A stretch of 64,000 bases of DNA from Eriocheir sinensis (GCF_024679095.1 NC_066516.1:2977788-3041787); one strand, 5' to 3'; counted from the first letter of the stretch, positions 21,828 through 35,562 are shown. Notes: generated by a model from the letters alone, not told the origin. Numbers and translations are program-made.

Positions 21828-22137
21828 TTTTCCATCTGTGAAGCAGTGGTTAGAGTCCCTGGCTACTACTCTGGAGGCCCAGGTTCAAATCCCAGCCTGG
21901 GCAGTCAGCATGCAGCTCACCCAGCTGTTCATCCTCCCTTATGGTCTGGTCAATAAATGGGTATCTGGGGAAACCTGGGGAAGGTAAACTGTGGCAATCC
22001 TGGATTTCACATTGGCCCGTGTCCCGGAGTAATTGGTTCTTACCTACCACAGGCTCAAAGGGCCAATGGTTCAGAGATGAGCACCGCAGCCTTGCACAGC
22101 TATAGCATATGCACCCACCTTTACCTTATCTAGATAA
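21828..22137 (+). mobile_element. tRNA-derived SINE-3
   Basis: A tRNA-like head is visible: a degenerate A box in GAAGCAGTGGTTAGAGTC and a B box GGTTCAAATCC about 45 bp downstream, then CAGCCTGGGCA. A body of about 230 bp without coding potential follows and ends AT-rich. I do not see a clear target duplication. Confidence 0.65.
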
Positions 22138-22159
22138 AAATGAAAAAAATACATAATTT

Positions 22160-22260
22160 TCTGGCAGAGAGAAGAGAAGAGAAGGGAAAAGAAAAGAGAG
22201 GAATAGAAAAGAAAAGAAAAGAAAAGAAAAGAAAAGAAAAGGAAAGAGGAGAGGAAGGGC
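22160..22260. repeat. Purine-rich (GAAAA)n / (GA)n tract
   Basis: Imperfect GAAAAGAAAAG units in a pure A/G strand. Confidence 0.85.
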
Positions 22261-22754
22261 CTGAGCGTGCTAGTGCGCGGGAATGTCAAAGTTTGTTGAG
22301 TGACCCCCTGGCCCTTGAAAGGTTTCTGCACTACCGTTCTCACTGCTGGTGCGGCAGGTGAGTACAGTTCGGAAATATGCAACCCGGTACCTTAGCAGTA
22401 CTAACAGTACCGCTAACCAGTTTGAGAACTGGATACCGGTATCACTAGTGTCATTAAGAGGTTTGTAATGTGTTGGCTGTCAGTCACTAGTGCACCGTCC
22501 CTGTTTGTTAAAGGTCCAATTCCACTTCTGATCGCCTTTCTGTTGTTTATGTAACTGAAGTAGTATTTCGGATTATTTTTACAGTTGACTGCAATATTTT
22601 CTTCATATCTACGCTTTGCCTGACATACTAATCTTTTTACTCATCGCCTAGCATCATGAAAAAATCTAATGTTTTCGGGAGTGCTTTGTTCTTTCTTTAG
22701 CCTGTAAACCAATTTTCTCTCCTGACTGAGTGTTTAATTACGCTATTAAACCAA

Positions 22755-25702
22755 ATGGCGCACAAACACCAAGCCTCGGAGTCCCCGCCTGGGGGGGGGA
22801 CCACAAATTCCCCCAGGGAGGACTCCCCTTCTGGCTGCCGACCCGAGAGGTGTCTTGATAACTCCTCGAACCTCTTTCTTCTCAATTTCTGCAACATTCG
22901 CAGTCTTCGCTCTAATTTTCATTCTGTGGAACATCATCTCTCCTCCTCTAAACCTCACCTTCTCTTCCTTACCGAAACACAGGTTTCTGAGGCTACTGAC
23001 AGCAATCTCTACTCTGTTCCCTCCTACTATCTCTATCCTAAATTTCAATCCAAAGCTGGATGTTGCGCCTACGTGCTTAACGACATCACTTGCTCTCGTG
23101 CCCACGACCTTGACTCTTCTGAATTTTCCACCATCTGGTTAAGACTTCACTGTCATTCTATTACTAAATACATCTGTGCTGTTTATCTCTCACCTAACTC
23201 TACCAACTATGTAAAATTCTTTGACTATTTGAATTCTAAAGTGGAGCACATCTTGACCCACTCTCCCTTCGCTGAAATCTCCATCCTAGGAGATTTCAAT
23301 GTTCACCACCAGCTTTGGCTTTCATCCTCTTTCACTGACCATCCTGGTGAACAAGCCTACAACTTTGCTATCCTCAACGACCTAGAGCAGTTGGTCCAGC
23401 ACCCTACACGTATTCCTGACCGTCTTGGAGATCGGCCCAACATTCTAGACCTCTTCCTTACCTCAAACCCTTCTGCTTATTCTGTCAAACTGTTCTCTCC
23501 GTTGGGCTCCTCCGATCACAATCTTATTTCTGCATCCTGTCCTATCGCTCCTGTACACCCTCTGGACCCACCGAAGAGGCGATGCTTCTGGCATTTTGCT
23601 TCAGCTCGGTGGGACGACCTGAGGATGTACTTTTCCGATTTCCCGTGGAATGATTATTGCTTCCAGGATAGAGACCCCTCTGTGTGTGCTCAGCGCATCA
23701 CAGAGGTGATTGTCTCTGGAATGGAGGCATACATTCCTCGTTCTTTCTACTCCTCACGCTAAAAAGCCTTGGTTTAATCACGCTTGTTCTCGTGCTGTCA
23801 ATGATAGAGAGGTAGCTCACAAAAGATACCAGAGCCTTCAAACTAATGCTAATTATGAACTTTACATTTCTGCCCGAAATCGTGCCAAATCTATTCTCCG
23901 ACTAACCAAAAATTCTTTCATTAATAGAAAATGTCAAAACCTTGCTCTCTAACTCTTCCCGTGACTTCTGGCATCTAGCCAAAACATCTCCTCCAACTTC
24001 ACTTCTTCATCTTTCCTCCACTCCTCAGTCCTGACGGCAACACTGCCATCTCATCTGTCTCTAAGGCTGAACTCTTCTCTCAAACTTTTCTAAAAACTCC
24101 ACTCTGGACGATTCTGGGCATATTCCTCCTACTCATCCCCCCTCTGACTCCTTTATGCCTGTTATAAAGATTCTTCAAAATGATGTTTTCTATGCCCTCT
24201 CTGGCCTCAATCCTCAGAAGGCTTATGGACCTGATGGAGTGCCTCCTATTGTCCTTAAAAACTGTGCCTCCGTGCTGTCACCCTGCCTGGTCAAACTCTT
24301 TCGCCTCTGCCTGTCAACATCTACCTTTCCTTCTTGCTGGAAGTATGCCTTCATACAGCCTGTACCTAAGAAGGGTGACCGCTCCAATCCCTCAAACTAC
24401 CGTCCTATTGCTTTACTTTCTTGTCTATCTAAAGCTTTTGAATCAATCCTTAACCGGAAGATTCAAAAGCACCTTTCCACTTCTGACCTTCTATCTGATC
24501 GCCAGTATGGGTTCCGCAAGGGGCGTTCTACTGGTGATCTCCTAGCCTTCTTAACGGACTCTTGGTCATCCTCTCTTAGCCGTTTCGGTGAAACTTTTGC
24601 TATTGCGCTGGACATATCAAAAGCTTTTGATAGGGTCTGGCACAAATCTTTGCTTTGTAAACTACCCTCCTACAGTTTCTATCCTTCTCTCTGTACCTTT
24701 ATCTCCAATTTCCTTTCTGACCGTTCTATTTCTGCCGTGGTAGACGGTCACTGTTCTTCCCATAAAACTATTAACAGTGGTGTCCCACAGGGTTCTGTCC
24801 TATCTCCACTCTTTTCTGTTGTTCATTGATGATCTTCTTTCCAAAACGAACTGTCCTATCCATTCCTACGCCGATGATTCCACTCTGCATTATTCAACTT
24901 CTTTTAATAGAAGACCCACCCTTCAGGAACTTAACGACTCAAGGCTGGAGGCTGCAGAACGCTTAGCCTCAGACCTTACTATTATTTCCGATTGGGGCAA
25001 GAAGAACCTGGTGTCCTTCAACGCCTCAAAAACACAGTTTCTCCACCTATCCACTCGACACAATCTTCCAAACAACTATCCCCTATTCTTTGACAACACC
25101 CAGCTATCACCTTCCTCAACACTAAACATCCTCGGTCTATCCTTAACTCAAAATCTCAACTGGAAACTTCATATCTCATCTCTTACTAAATCAGCTTCCT
25201 CGAGGCTGGCCGTTCTGTACCGTCTCCGCCAGTTCTTCTCCCCTGCACAGTTGCTGTCCATATACAGGGCCTTGTCCGCCTCGTATGGAGTATGCATCTC
25301 ATGTGTGGGGGCTCCACTCACACAGCTCTTCTGGACAGAGTGGAGGCAAAGGCTCTTCGTCTCATCAGCTCTCCTCCTCATACTGATAGTCTTCTACCTC
25401 TTAAATTCCGCCGCAATGTTGCCCCTCTTTCTATCTTCTATCGATATTTCCACGCTGACTGCTCTTCTGAACTTGCTAACTGCATGCCTCCCCCCCTCCC
25501 GCGGCCCCGCTGCACTCGACTTTCTACTCATGCTCATCCCTATACTGTCCAAACCTTATGCAGAGTTAACCAGCATCTTCACTCTTTCATCCCTCACGCT
25601 GGTAAACTCTGGAACAATCTTCCTTCATCTGTATTTCCTCCTGCCTACGACTTGAACTCTTTCAAGAGGAGGGTATCAGGACACCTCTCCTCCCGAAACT
25701 GA
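22755..25702 (+). pseudogene. LINE B ORF2 (endonuclease plus reverse transcriptase), frameshifted
   Basis: Endonuclease: [19 protein letters not shown] (22883 on), FLTETQ with the catalytic Glu, [14 protein letters not shown], and [13 protein letters not shown] with the catalytic Asp-His. The frame breaks near 23762 and resumes at about 23760-23952. RT, from about 24155: YGPDGVPPIVLKNC, QPVPKKGDRSNPSNYRPI, YGFRKGRSTGDLL, IALDISKAFDRVWHKSLL and SGVPQGSVLSP. A one- or two-base loss at about 24810 shifts the frame before the catalytic YADDS. Another shift near 25290 precedes the C-terminal GKLWNNLPSSVFPPAYDLNS. Confidence 0.92.
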
Positions 25703-25804
25703 CCTATCTTTCGGCCACCTCTTTGGATTCTTTTTAGGAGCAGCGAGTAGCGGGCTTTTTTTATTAATGTTTACTTTTTTGTGCCCTTGAGCTGTCTCCT
25801 TTGC

Positions 25805-25807
<3 letters not shown>

Positions 25808-25836
<29 letters not shown>
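25808..25836 (+). repeat. Poly(A) tail of LINE B
   Basis: About 29 A residues ending the nested LINE B. Confidence 0.95.
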
Positions 25837-25838
<2 letters not shown>

Positions 25839-25977
25839 TGGGCTTTTAGTAGTGTTACTTCGCTTCTCACAGAAAAAGGGACGAATGTGTTCTGCTGAGT
25901 GAGTAAATGATTTTTAAAGCTTAGCCAGGCTTCCACTACATTGCCGTCATCTGATAGTTGTATTTCTGTTAGTTTTG

Positions 25978-27659
25978 TCAGATTTCTCTGAAGTTAGCTC
26001 TTTTGAAATTGGGCACCTTTACTTTATTTTCAGTCATTAATGTTTGAGCTCTAATGTCGACGCACACTAATTTATGATCGCAAGAACCGAGGTGTTCTCC
26101 TACCGTAACATTACTGACTAGGTTATCTTGGGTCGTTATAACAATAAGGTTTTGTCGAGTTGGTTCAGAAACCATTTAGCTTAGATAATTTTCTTCTAAA
26201 AATTCAATCATTCTATGTGACTCGCCTTCTGTACCTGACAGTGTCGCCCAGTCGATATGGGGGAGGTTAAAGTCTCCTACTATCAGTGAGTCATTGTTAT
26301 TAAGTGACTGCCTTAAAAAGCTGTACATTTCAAGATCGGCATCGAGTGATTGCCCCGGAGGCCTGTAGGTGACAGATATATTTAAATTGACTTTTGCAAG
26401 AGGCGTTTTCAGTAGTATCACCGACAAGTCAAATGAAGGCAGAAAGATGGGAACGGGGTCAAACGTGCTCCGGGATATGTTTGTCCAAAAGGCTCTCGCT
26501 AGCAAACGCGAACAGACATTTTTCATCAGCCAATCAGCGAGTAGTACCACACACCACCACACTGCAGTCGAGTTCCCGTAGGAATGTTTTGAAGAATAAA
26601 TATGATGCTCTTTGAGATCCAGAAAGTTGGTGCTCTATAAAGAAATATTTATTTTCTTGTCATTTCACATTAAAAAGAACCTGAAAATGCCTTAAGGCAA
26701 GGGAAAAAAGGGAAGATGCTGCCTTCTCTGATGATATTTCGCATCTTTTTTACCGCTAGGCAGCGTTGTGCGACTCTAATTCGTGGCTATGACTTTAATC
26801 CTGGAGCAGAGCTGTTTTTTTCATATGTTGGTGCGTTTCTTGCATCATCTCTTAACATAATCATCATGTGCGGGCGAGGAAATATATAATTTTGGAATAT
26901 TATAATTGATATCAAACTAAAATAAGGAGAAAATTAGAGTTGGCTCAGAACTCGTGCATGCGAACGTAAACACAACTCCTGCCACCGAGAATTCGTCTGT
27001 GCCGCTGGATGAAGGCCATACAAAGGATTAAGCACAAGCGATCTGTAGTCATCCTCTAGGAACAAATCGTCGAATTCCTCCATCTTCCTACTTCTAACAA
27101 TGTGCACTCTGAGTATTTGGGTCTGGAGAGTGATGCACACGAGTTATTCCCGGGCGGTGGTGCCTAGATGTCGTCTGGCAGCGGGGCTGTAATTCATGTT
27201 CAGTACGTAATGCTGTTTTGTTTGCGATCGTTTGACTTGACGGTGACACAACTGAAAACGCCTAATGTTTACTCGCACGCACAAATGTTCAACGTTAATG
27301 TCTCTTGGTGTTCTGTCAGTGGGTTGCAAATAGCTTTTGACAAAAAGGGCGACACCACCACCTCTATGGTTTACACGATCTTTGTTGAAGAGTCTGTAGC
27401 CATCTATGTTGTATTCTGTATTTAAATCAATATTTGTGGTGTTGATAAATGTTTCGGGTATAGCAATTACGTCAAAATTTTCTGTCAGAGCACGACATCT
27501 TAGTTCATCAAACTTGTTTCTTAGGCTACGCGCATTGAAACTAAGGACTTTTAAGTTATCTTGGGACTTGGTAATAGAGGTGGTGGTACTTGCGGGTTCA
27601 TGGTTATGCATTTGTTGTGATGCATGGCGTCTATTTACACGGGCGGGGTGGAGGGACAT
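25978..27659 (-). pseudogene. LINE C ORF2 endonuclease, interrupted by a DNA element
   Basis: From ATG at 27659: SFNARSLRNKFDELRCRALT, then IAIPETF where a Glu for the active site is retained, and GGGVALFVK. The frame is broken after VRVNI at about 27264 by the inserted element. It resumes at about 26400 with KVNLNISVTYRPPG and LIVGDFNLPHIDW, continues past a stop at about 26176, then EPTRQN and LGSCDHKLVCVDI, the usual S/T-D-H block having CDH. Joining the flanks would keep the frame. Confidence 0.85.
26401..27263. mobile_element. Unclassified DNA transposon with about 35-bp inverted ends, nested in LINE C
   Basis: The left end reads AGGCGTTTTCAGTAGTATCA, continuing CCGACAAGTCAAA. The right end, reverse-complemented, reads AGGCGTTTTCAGTTGTGTCA, continuing CCGTCAAGTCAAA. 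The ends match at about 30 of 33 bases. Flanks are AAG and AAT, so at most a 2-3 bp duplication. A minus-strand frame within (from about 27086) begins MEEFDDLFLEDDYRSLVLN but I cannot assign it. Superfamily is unknown. Confidence 0.8.
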
Positions 27660-27990
27660 GGCTGAAAGCAGTTTTTTGATCGGGTGTCACGTACTGCGTC
27701 ATTCAGGAGCCTTCCGAATCTGGCTGTCCCGATGGGGGACAGGTGTATTCCGTCCCTGTGGAAGAGCTCACTCTGGCCGTAGAAATTGTCTCAGGCGTTG
27801 AAGAACTCAACGTCAAGCTCTCTGCAAAGAGTCAGTAAGCGGTTGTTGAGGTTGAAGGCCTTGCTGAAGAAGTCGCTCTCCGCCCACGTCCGTGGTAGAA
27901 CTCCTGAAATGAAAATGTTAGAGGATTTATACTTATACTGCTGGATGAGCCTACGGTACTTGTCCAGCAGTTCCTCAGACCGGGTGAGTG
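27635..27990 (-). pseudogene. LINE C ORF1, SGNH-hydrolase (esterase) C-terminal part
   Basis: The frame reads SNIFISGVLPRTWAESDFFS, FNLNNRLLTLCREL, DNFYGQSELF and RDGIHLSPIGTARFG. The pattern I-SGVLPR...N..L...C...F.N..D.F...LF..DGIHL is that of the SGNH esterase domain known in ORF1 of CR1-type LINEs, with DGIH carrying the catalytic Asp and His. One in-frame stop replaces the W expected after FFNA. ORF1 ends in TAA at 27635-27637, so it overlaps the ORF2 start ATG (27657-27659) by about 25 bases. The upstream part is lost into microsatellite sequence. Confidence 0.8.
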
Positions 27991-28076
27991 AGTGAGTGAG
28001 TGTGTGTGTGCATGTGTGTGTATGCAGTGGCGGATCCAGCTCCAGGTGAAGGGGGGAACTGATATACAAGATGGGC

Positions 28077-28180
<104 letters not shown>

Positions 28181-28399
28181 TATTTCTTGTTTAATATTCA
28201 CATAATATTTGCTAGCATTGCAATTGAAGGTTAGATCTGTTAGATCTACATAATAAAGGAAGAAAACAAAATTTGAATCCACCAAATCCATCTGGCGCCG
28301 CTTGGCGCGCTTCTTTTTTTTCTTTTTTTTTCTTTTACAAATATAAATACAATAATGTTCGCAATTTCTTTTATTTATTTTGTATGTTTATTATTTCTT

Positions 28400-28478
28400 T
28401 TAATAGTAGAAGTAGTAGTAGTAGTAGTACGTAGTAGAAGTAGTACTAGTATTAGTACGTAGTAGTAGTAGTAGTAGC

Positions 28479-28514
<36 letters not shown>

Positions 28515-28540
28515 TTTTATAATAGTAATAGTAATAATAA

Positions 28541-28601
<61 letters not shown>
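28400..28601. repeat. (TAG)n microsatellite inside the hAT MITE
   Basis: Long, slightly interrupted TAG/GTA tract. Confidence 0.95.
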
Positions 28602-28602
<1 letters not shown>

Positions 28603-28744
28603 TTATTATTATCATTATAATTAGTAGGCTAGTACCTAGTAATATGGTTCACAGGAATGATACCTACCCCCCCAGATCTCAGTGAATCTTTGAAAGGGCG
28701 CAATTTAGGTCCTGAGGGAGGCGGCGCCCCCCCCTGGATCCGCC

Positions 28745-28748
<4 letters not shown>

Positions 28749-28812
<64 letters not shown>
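28749..28812. repeat. (TG)n microsatellite
   Basis: Continuous TG run at the right border of the hAT MITE. Confidence 0.95.
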
Positions 28813-28813
<1 letters not shown>

Positions 28814-28969
28814 GGCCTGTACTTCGCACCTATGCATTTTTTTGATAATTGGAGACAAAGATATGGCAGAGTGGGGGGGCGGGGCTGACCCGCAGTGGCC
28901 AACACCAAAACGGACTGGCGAAAATGGTTTTATTATACTACTACTACAACTACTATTACAACTTATAAT

Positions 28970-29036
28970 GGTAATAATAATAATGATAATGATAATAATA
29001 ATGATAATAATGATAATAATAATAATAATAATAATG

Positions 29037-29106
<70 letters not shown>

Positions 29107-29117
29107 TGATAATAATA
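28970..29117. repeat. (TAA)n microsatellite
   Basis: Imperfect ATA/TGA-interrupted TAA tract. Confidence 0.95.
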
Positions 29118-29413
29118 GTAACAACACATATAATACAACAATCATGATCATCATAAGACATGTGGTTAATAGTTGACAAAAAAAAAAGATGCTGTTTAAT
29201 AAAGGTCACAAGAAAGAAATTATCTTCACATATACTGTTTGTGCACGAGCTGAGGTTGAGGTTGTCTAGTCAACCAGGAAACTAGATCATATATCCAGCA
29301 CACGAAGGATTACAAAACAGTCTGTATTTATTTACGTTTACAGTCATAAAGTGTTCCTCTATCGCTCCTACATTTTTTTGGTCACTACATTGCATCGTTT
29401 ACAAGAGACACTT

Positions 29414-29539
<126 letters not shown>

Positions 29540-30699
29540 GGGTGCCAACAGTTATTATCATTCACCCATTCCTTCTAGTTTTCGCTAATCTATTTCATCT
29601 TTAACACCCCCAAAAATTAGTCTATTTCACAACATTAAGTAATATGAAAACAACTTGAGAAGCACGTTATTGACAGTTTACTTGTTCCGTCCATAATAGT
29701 CTTCTCACATTATCTGATGCATCGATTACAAGGAGGCTGATGAATACATCTTTTTTTCCGGTCAATGGTAGAAATGTAAGTTCTCTGCCATAATCAGTTA
29801 CTAGCAGTGGTGGGCACCGATCACTTTTTTGCTGTTCCGATCCCCGATCATCCGATGCAGTTTGGACAACTGTTCCGATTCCGATCATCCGATCATTTTT
29901 AAAGTACTGCTGTTCCGATCACCCTTCCGATCATCCGATCGTTAAAACTTATAATAATTACTATTATTTTTTTTTAATAATAATTACAAGAAACACCTAT
30001 TTTAGGCGTTCTGTAAGTAGTAATTTCAAATAAGTAATAACTTAATTATTTGCTTATAAATTAATATCTTTATTTTTCCTCTTTCTTTTGGTATATAGGA
30101 CATGGTAAAGAAAAAATGTTATCTTAACTTCTTATTTTAGACATTTATTTAAGTCTACTCTTTTTATTCAATTTCTGAAAGTATGAAAAAGGAATTATGT
30201 TCGCTATTTTAACTTTTGTTTGAAGTTGATTTAGATTTTTGACAAACTTTTTCAACTTTTTAATATTTTATCATCGATATCTAGGAAATATTTTTTACTA
30301 TTCTATAAAAACGAGCGATAGTGATCATTAATCTCCTATCCTTCCTGATTAAATAGCTTTCTGAATAAAAGATATTGGTCCATAAATAAATTAGTTACAA
30401 GAAGAACGTTCATAAGCAATAAGGTTTTGATTTTAAGTGAGCCGGTGTTGTGTCATCTGCCATCCACGTATCCTTAAACATCCCATCCTGATCTGCGCAT
30501 GTGCGGAACCCGATGTTTACAAACACAGTGTTGATATCGTAGTTTGTCCAGGCAAGATGGCGGCAAGACAGCATGGCAGCTTTTATGGGAAAATGGCCAA
30601 ATTCAATGACATGGACCCCATAATTTAGATAGCCTACCATTAAATGGAGAGAATCCGAGAAACATGACCATCAATCAGAAGAGAGTGTAGGTTATCTCA

Positions 30700-32420
30700 A
30701 TTATCACATATACTGACATACAAGGGGTGTAGGTTATCTCATTTATCACATTTACCGACATACAAGGGGTGTAGGTTATCTCATTTATCACATTTACCGA
30801 CATACAAGGGGTGCAGGTTATCTCATTTATCACATTTACTGACATACAAGGTTTCAGGTTACCTCATTTATCACATTTAACATACAAGGGGTTTAGGTTA
30901 TCTCATTTTTCACATTTACTGACATACAAGGGTAGGCGGTGGCCGAGTGATTAGCGTGCGGGGCCAGCATTCATATCACGCCAGGGACAATGTCGATTCG
31001 AATCCCCACGCTACCACCTGGGATTTTTTAGTCACCGCCGAGTGGCTTAAGACTACACACAGGCTGTCCAGAAGACCACCTATCATCCCGGGTTCTAGAA
31101 GAAACCGTACAAGCGCATCAAAAAAGAGTTCCAGGGGGCAGCATGAGCCAAGCATAACTAGCGCCACTATAAAAATTGCCTGCGCCATGACGGGCTTGGG
31201 CGACCACCAGGCCCCTGAAGAAAGCCTTCGGCGCTATAGGCTTGGACCATCAGGATCTACCGGGAAGAAGCCTACCGGCGCAATAGGCCACAATGTAAAA
31301 AAAAAAAAAAAAAAAAAAAAAAGGCTGAGATGTAAACAAAAAAAAGTTACCACATTTAATTATCACATTTACCGACATACAAGGGGTGTAGGGTACCTCA
31401 TTTATCGCATTTACCGACATACAAGAGGTGTGGGGTACCTCATTTATCACATTTACCGACATTCAATGGGTGGAAGGCATCTCATTAATCACATTTACCG
31501 AGATACAAGGGTGCAGGTTATCTCAGTTATCACATTTACCGACTTATAAGGGGTGTAGGTTATCTTATTGATCACATCTACTGACAAACAAGAGGGTGTA
31601 GGTTACCTCATTGATCACATTTACCGACATACAAGGGGTGCAGGTTATCTCATTTCTCACATTTACCGACATACAAGGTGTGCAGGTTATCTCATTGATC
31701 ACATTTACCGACGTACAAGGGGTGTAGGTTATTTCATTTCTCACATTTACCGACATACAAAGGGGTTCAGGTTGTGTCATTTATCACATTTACCGACATA
31801 CAAGGGGTGTAGGTTCTCTCACTTATCACATATATCGACATATAGAAGGGGTGCAGGTTATCTCATTTATCACATTTACCGACATACAAGGGGTGTAGGT
31901 TATCTCATTTATCACATATACCGACATACAAGGGGTGCAGGTTATCTCATTTACCGACATACAAGGGGTGTAAGTTACCTCATTTATCACATTTACCGAC
32001 ATACAAAGGGTGTAGGGTAACTCATTTATCACTTTTACCGATATACAAGGGGTGTAGGGTAGCCCATTTATCACATTTATCGACATACAACTGGTGTAGC
32101 TTATCTCATTTATCACATTTACCGACATACAAGTGGTGTAGGTTTTCTCATTTATCACATATACCGACATACAAGGGGTGTAGGTTATCTCATTTATCAC
32201 ATTTACCGACATACAAGGGGAGCAGGTTATCTCATTTATCACATATACCGACATACAAGGGGTGTAGGTTATCTCATTTATCACATATACCGACATACAA
32301 GGGGTGTAGGTTATCTCATTTATCACATTTACCGACATACAAGGGGAGCAGGTTATCTCATTTATCACATTTACCGACATACCTCATTTACCTCATTAAA
32401 TTTACTGACATACAAAGGGT
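30700..32420. repeat. 42-bp satellite array
   Basis: About 30 units, each containing CATTTACCGACATACAAGG and GTGTAGGTTATCTCATTTAT. The unit is a multiple of three and free of stops, so both strands show long artefactual frames made of the 14-residue repeats HIYRHTRGVGYLIY (+) and MSVNVINEITYTPC (-). Units vary mainly at the GGGGTGTAGG and CATTTA/CATATA positions. A SINE splits the array at about 30932-31345. Confidence 0.95.
30932..31322 (+). mobile_element. tRNA-derived SINE-1, full copy with poly(A), inserted in the satellite
   Basis: The head has an A box in GTGGCCGAGTGATTAGCG and a B box in GTCGATTCGAATCCCC about 45 bp on, as in a tRNA promoter for RNA polymerase III. A body of about 290 bp follows, ending AAGAAGCCTACCGGC, and 25 A residues. 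Related sequences are at 10288, 45113-45472 and 58640-58712. Confidence 0.85.
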
Positions 32421-32654
32421 GCAGGAAGAAACTTCCATATTTCAAGCAATTTTCAAATTCAAAACATACGTCAACATTTACTTTCAAAAAAATAAAAAAT
32501 AAAAACTCAGGTGGGACATATCGCGACAGGCAGTCGATAAAGACACGGTACCGTGTCGCAATTCATCCACCCTTTGTTTGTAAACAAATCCCGCGCATGC
32601 GCAGGTTGGATGGAATACCTTAGGATACGTGGATGGCAGATGACACCACACCGG

Positions 32655-32850
32655 GTAGGACACGTAGCAATGGGTTTAAGTTGGATAAGTTCAGGTTCAA
32701 GAAAGACATAGGCAAGAATTGGTTTACCAACAGTGGTGGATGAGTGGAACAGACGTAGATGTCATGTGGTGAGCGCCAACACGATAGATACATTCAAGAA
32801 GAGGTTAGGTAAGTTCTTGGATGAGAGGGGTTTGGGGCGTTAGTTTGGTC
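32655..32850 (+). mobile_element. LINE D 3' fragment
   Basis: The segment encodes GRTRSNGFKLDKFRF and IGKNWFTN, the end of the D-type ORF2, matching 39830-40000. Frameshifted after WFTN. It follows the right inner inverted repeat directly. Confidence 0.75.
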
Positions 32851-33275
32851 CCGTGGTCTAGGCGGCATGTATTGCGCTGTCTCGCGAGACCTCCTTCCTC
32901 CTCTTCCTCTTGTTGCGGGAGGAGCCCGACGGGTGGGTGGGGGTGTCGAGGGAAGGCAAAGCCCTCCCCCCGGTTAAGAAGGTGGGGGGGGGGGGGGTCG
33001 AGGAGGGGCGAAGCCCCCTCTTTTAGCTTAGGTCTTGTTAGCAACGTGTATAAAAATAATTGTAAGAAGTCCGCAGTCACTTGTTGCCATGACAACGTTG
33101 ACCACTTTCTTTTCTGTGATCGGTGATCGGAAGTTAGTTTGTGAAGTTCCGATCTCCACAGTCCGATTACCTTTTACAAAGATGATCCAATCTATGCATT
33201 CCAATCGCCAATTGCTGTTCCGATAAGATCGGAAGATCGGACTACCGATCGGAAGTGCCCAGCTCTGGTTACTAG

Positions 33276-35456
<2,181 letters not shown>

Positions 35457-35559
<103 letters not shown>
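35457..35559. repeat. (TTA)n then (CT)n: 3' tail of LINE E and 5' flank of LINE D
   Basis: A TTA tail of about 15 bp, then about 44 CT units. The tract serves as 3' flank for E and 5' flank for D. Confidence 0.95.

Positions 35560-35560
<1 letters not shown>

Positions 35561-35562
<2 letters not shown>

Larger units (their letters stand above)
22755..25836 (+). mobile_element. LINE family B, most complete copy, nested in LINE C
   Basis: About 3.1 kb from a start within NNATGGCGCACAAACACC to a 29-bp poly(A). It encodes an apurinic-type endonuclease and an RT, but no separate ORF1 is seen. The 3' UTR is about 110 bp and ends CTTTGCTGTAAAAA. The poly(A) tail and ORF style fit the Jockey superfamily, while the exact clade is open. 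Several frameshifts make it inactive. The insertion point in LINE C is clear, though I see no convincing target duplication. Confidence 0.92.
22453..27990 (-). mobile_element. LINE family C, copy 2: ORF1 and endonuclease part, split by nested elements
   Basis: Read on the minus strand from 27990, this copy holds the end of ORF1 (SGNH hydrolase), the ORF2 endonuclease and the start of the linker, then stops at about 22453 without an RT. It is interrupted twice: by an inverted-end DNA element at 26401-27263 within the endonuclease and by a nearly complete LINE B at 22755-25836. The flanks of the B insertion (ATTAAACCA and GGTGGGCTTTTA) match the continuous sequence at 21218-21240 of copy 1. Confidence 0.88.
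30441..32654. mobile_element. Inner inverted-repeat unit (about 2.2 kb) enclosing the 42-bp satellite
   Basis: The left arm 30441-30530 and right arm 32571-32654 are inverted copies sharing TGTCATCTGCCATCCACGTA followed by TCC, then TGCGCATG.GCGG and TGTTTACAAACA. The arms are about 85 bp. This looks like a separate TIR element inside the hAT or a part of it. Confidence 0.75.
29797..33275. mobile_element. Large hAT-type element (3.46 kb) with satellite cargo
   Basis: A perfect 8-bp duplication GTTACTAG at 29797-29804 and 33268-33275 flanks the ends CAGTGGTGGGCAC and, reverse-complemented, CAGAGCTGGGCAC. Subterminal TTCCGATC/GATCGGAA motifs are repeated on both sides (about 29820-29945 and 33115-33250). 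No transposase is seen. The interior holds an inner inverted repeat, a 42-bp satellite, a SINE and a LINE D fragment. It may have been assembled by successive nested insertions. Confidence 0.82.

Noticed and set aside
28679..29209. Long frames of Ile, Tyr-Ile, Thr-His or Cys-Val repeats over microsatellites (also at 9686, 29351, 40540, 43729, 49008, 55721, 58239, 62909)
   Set aside because: Direct translations of simple repeats with no flanking domain.
30437..30628. 63-residue + frame starting MSRCCVICHPRILKHP
   Set aside because: It lies in the inner inverted-repeat arm, whose other copy at 32571-32654 does not keep the frame.
30700..32420. CRISPR-like or leucine-rich-repeat-like array of short repeats
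   Set aside because: Units are contiguous tandem 42-mers without unique spacers, in a eukaryotic context, and the repeat peptide appears on both strands.
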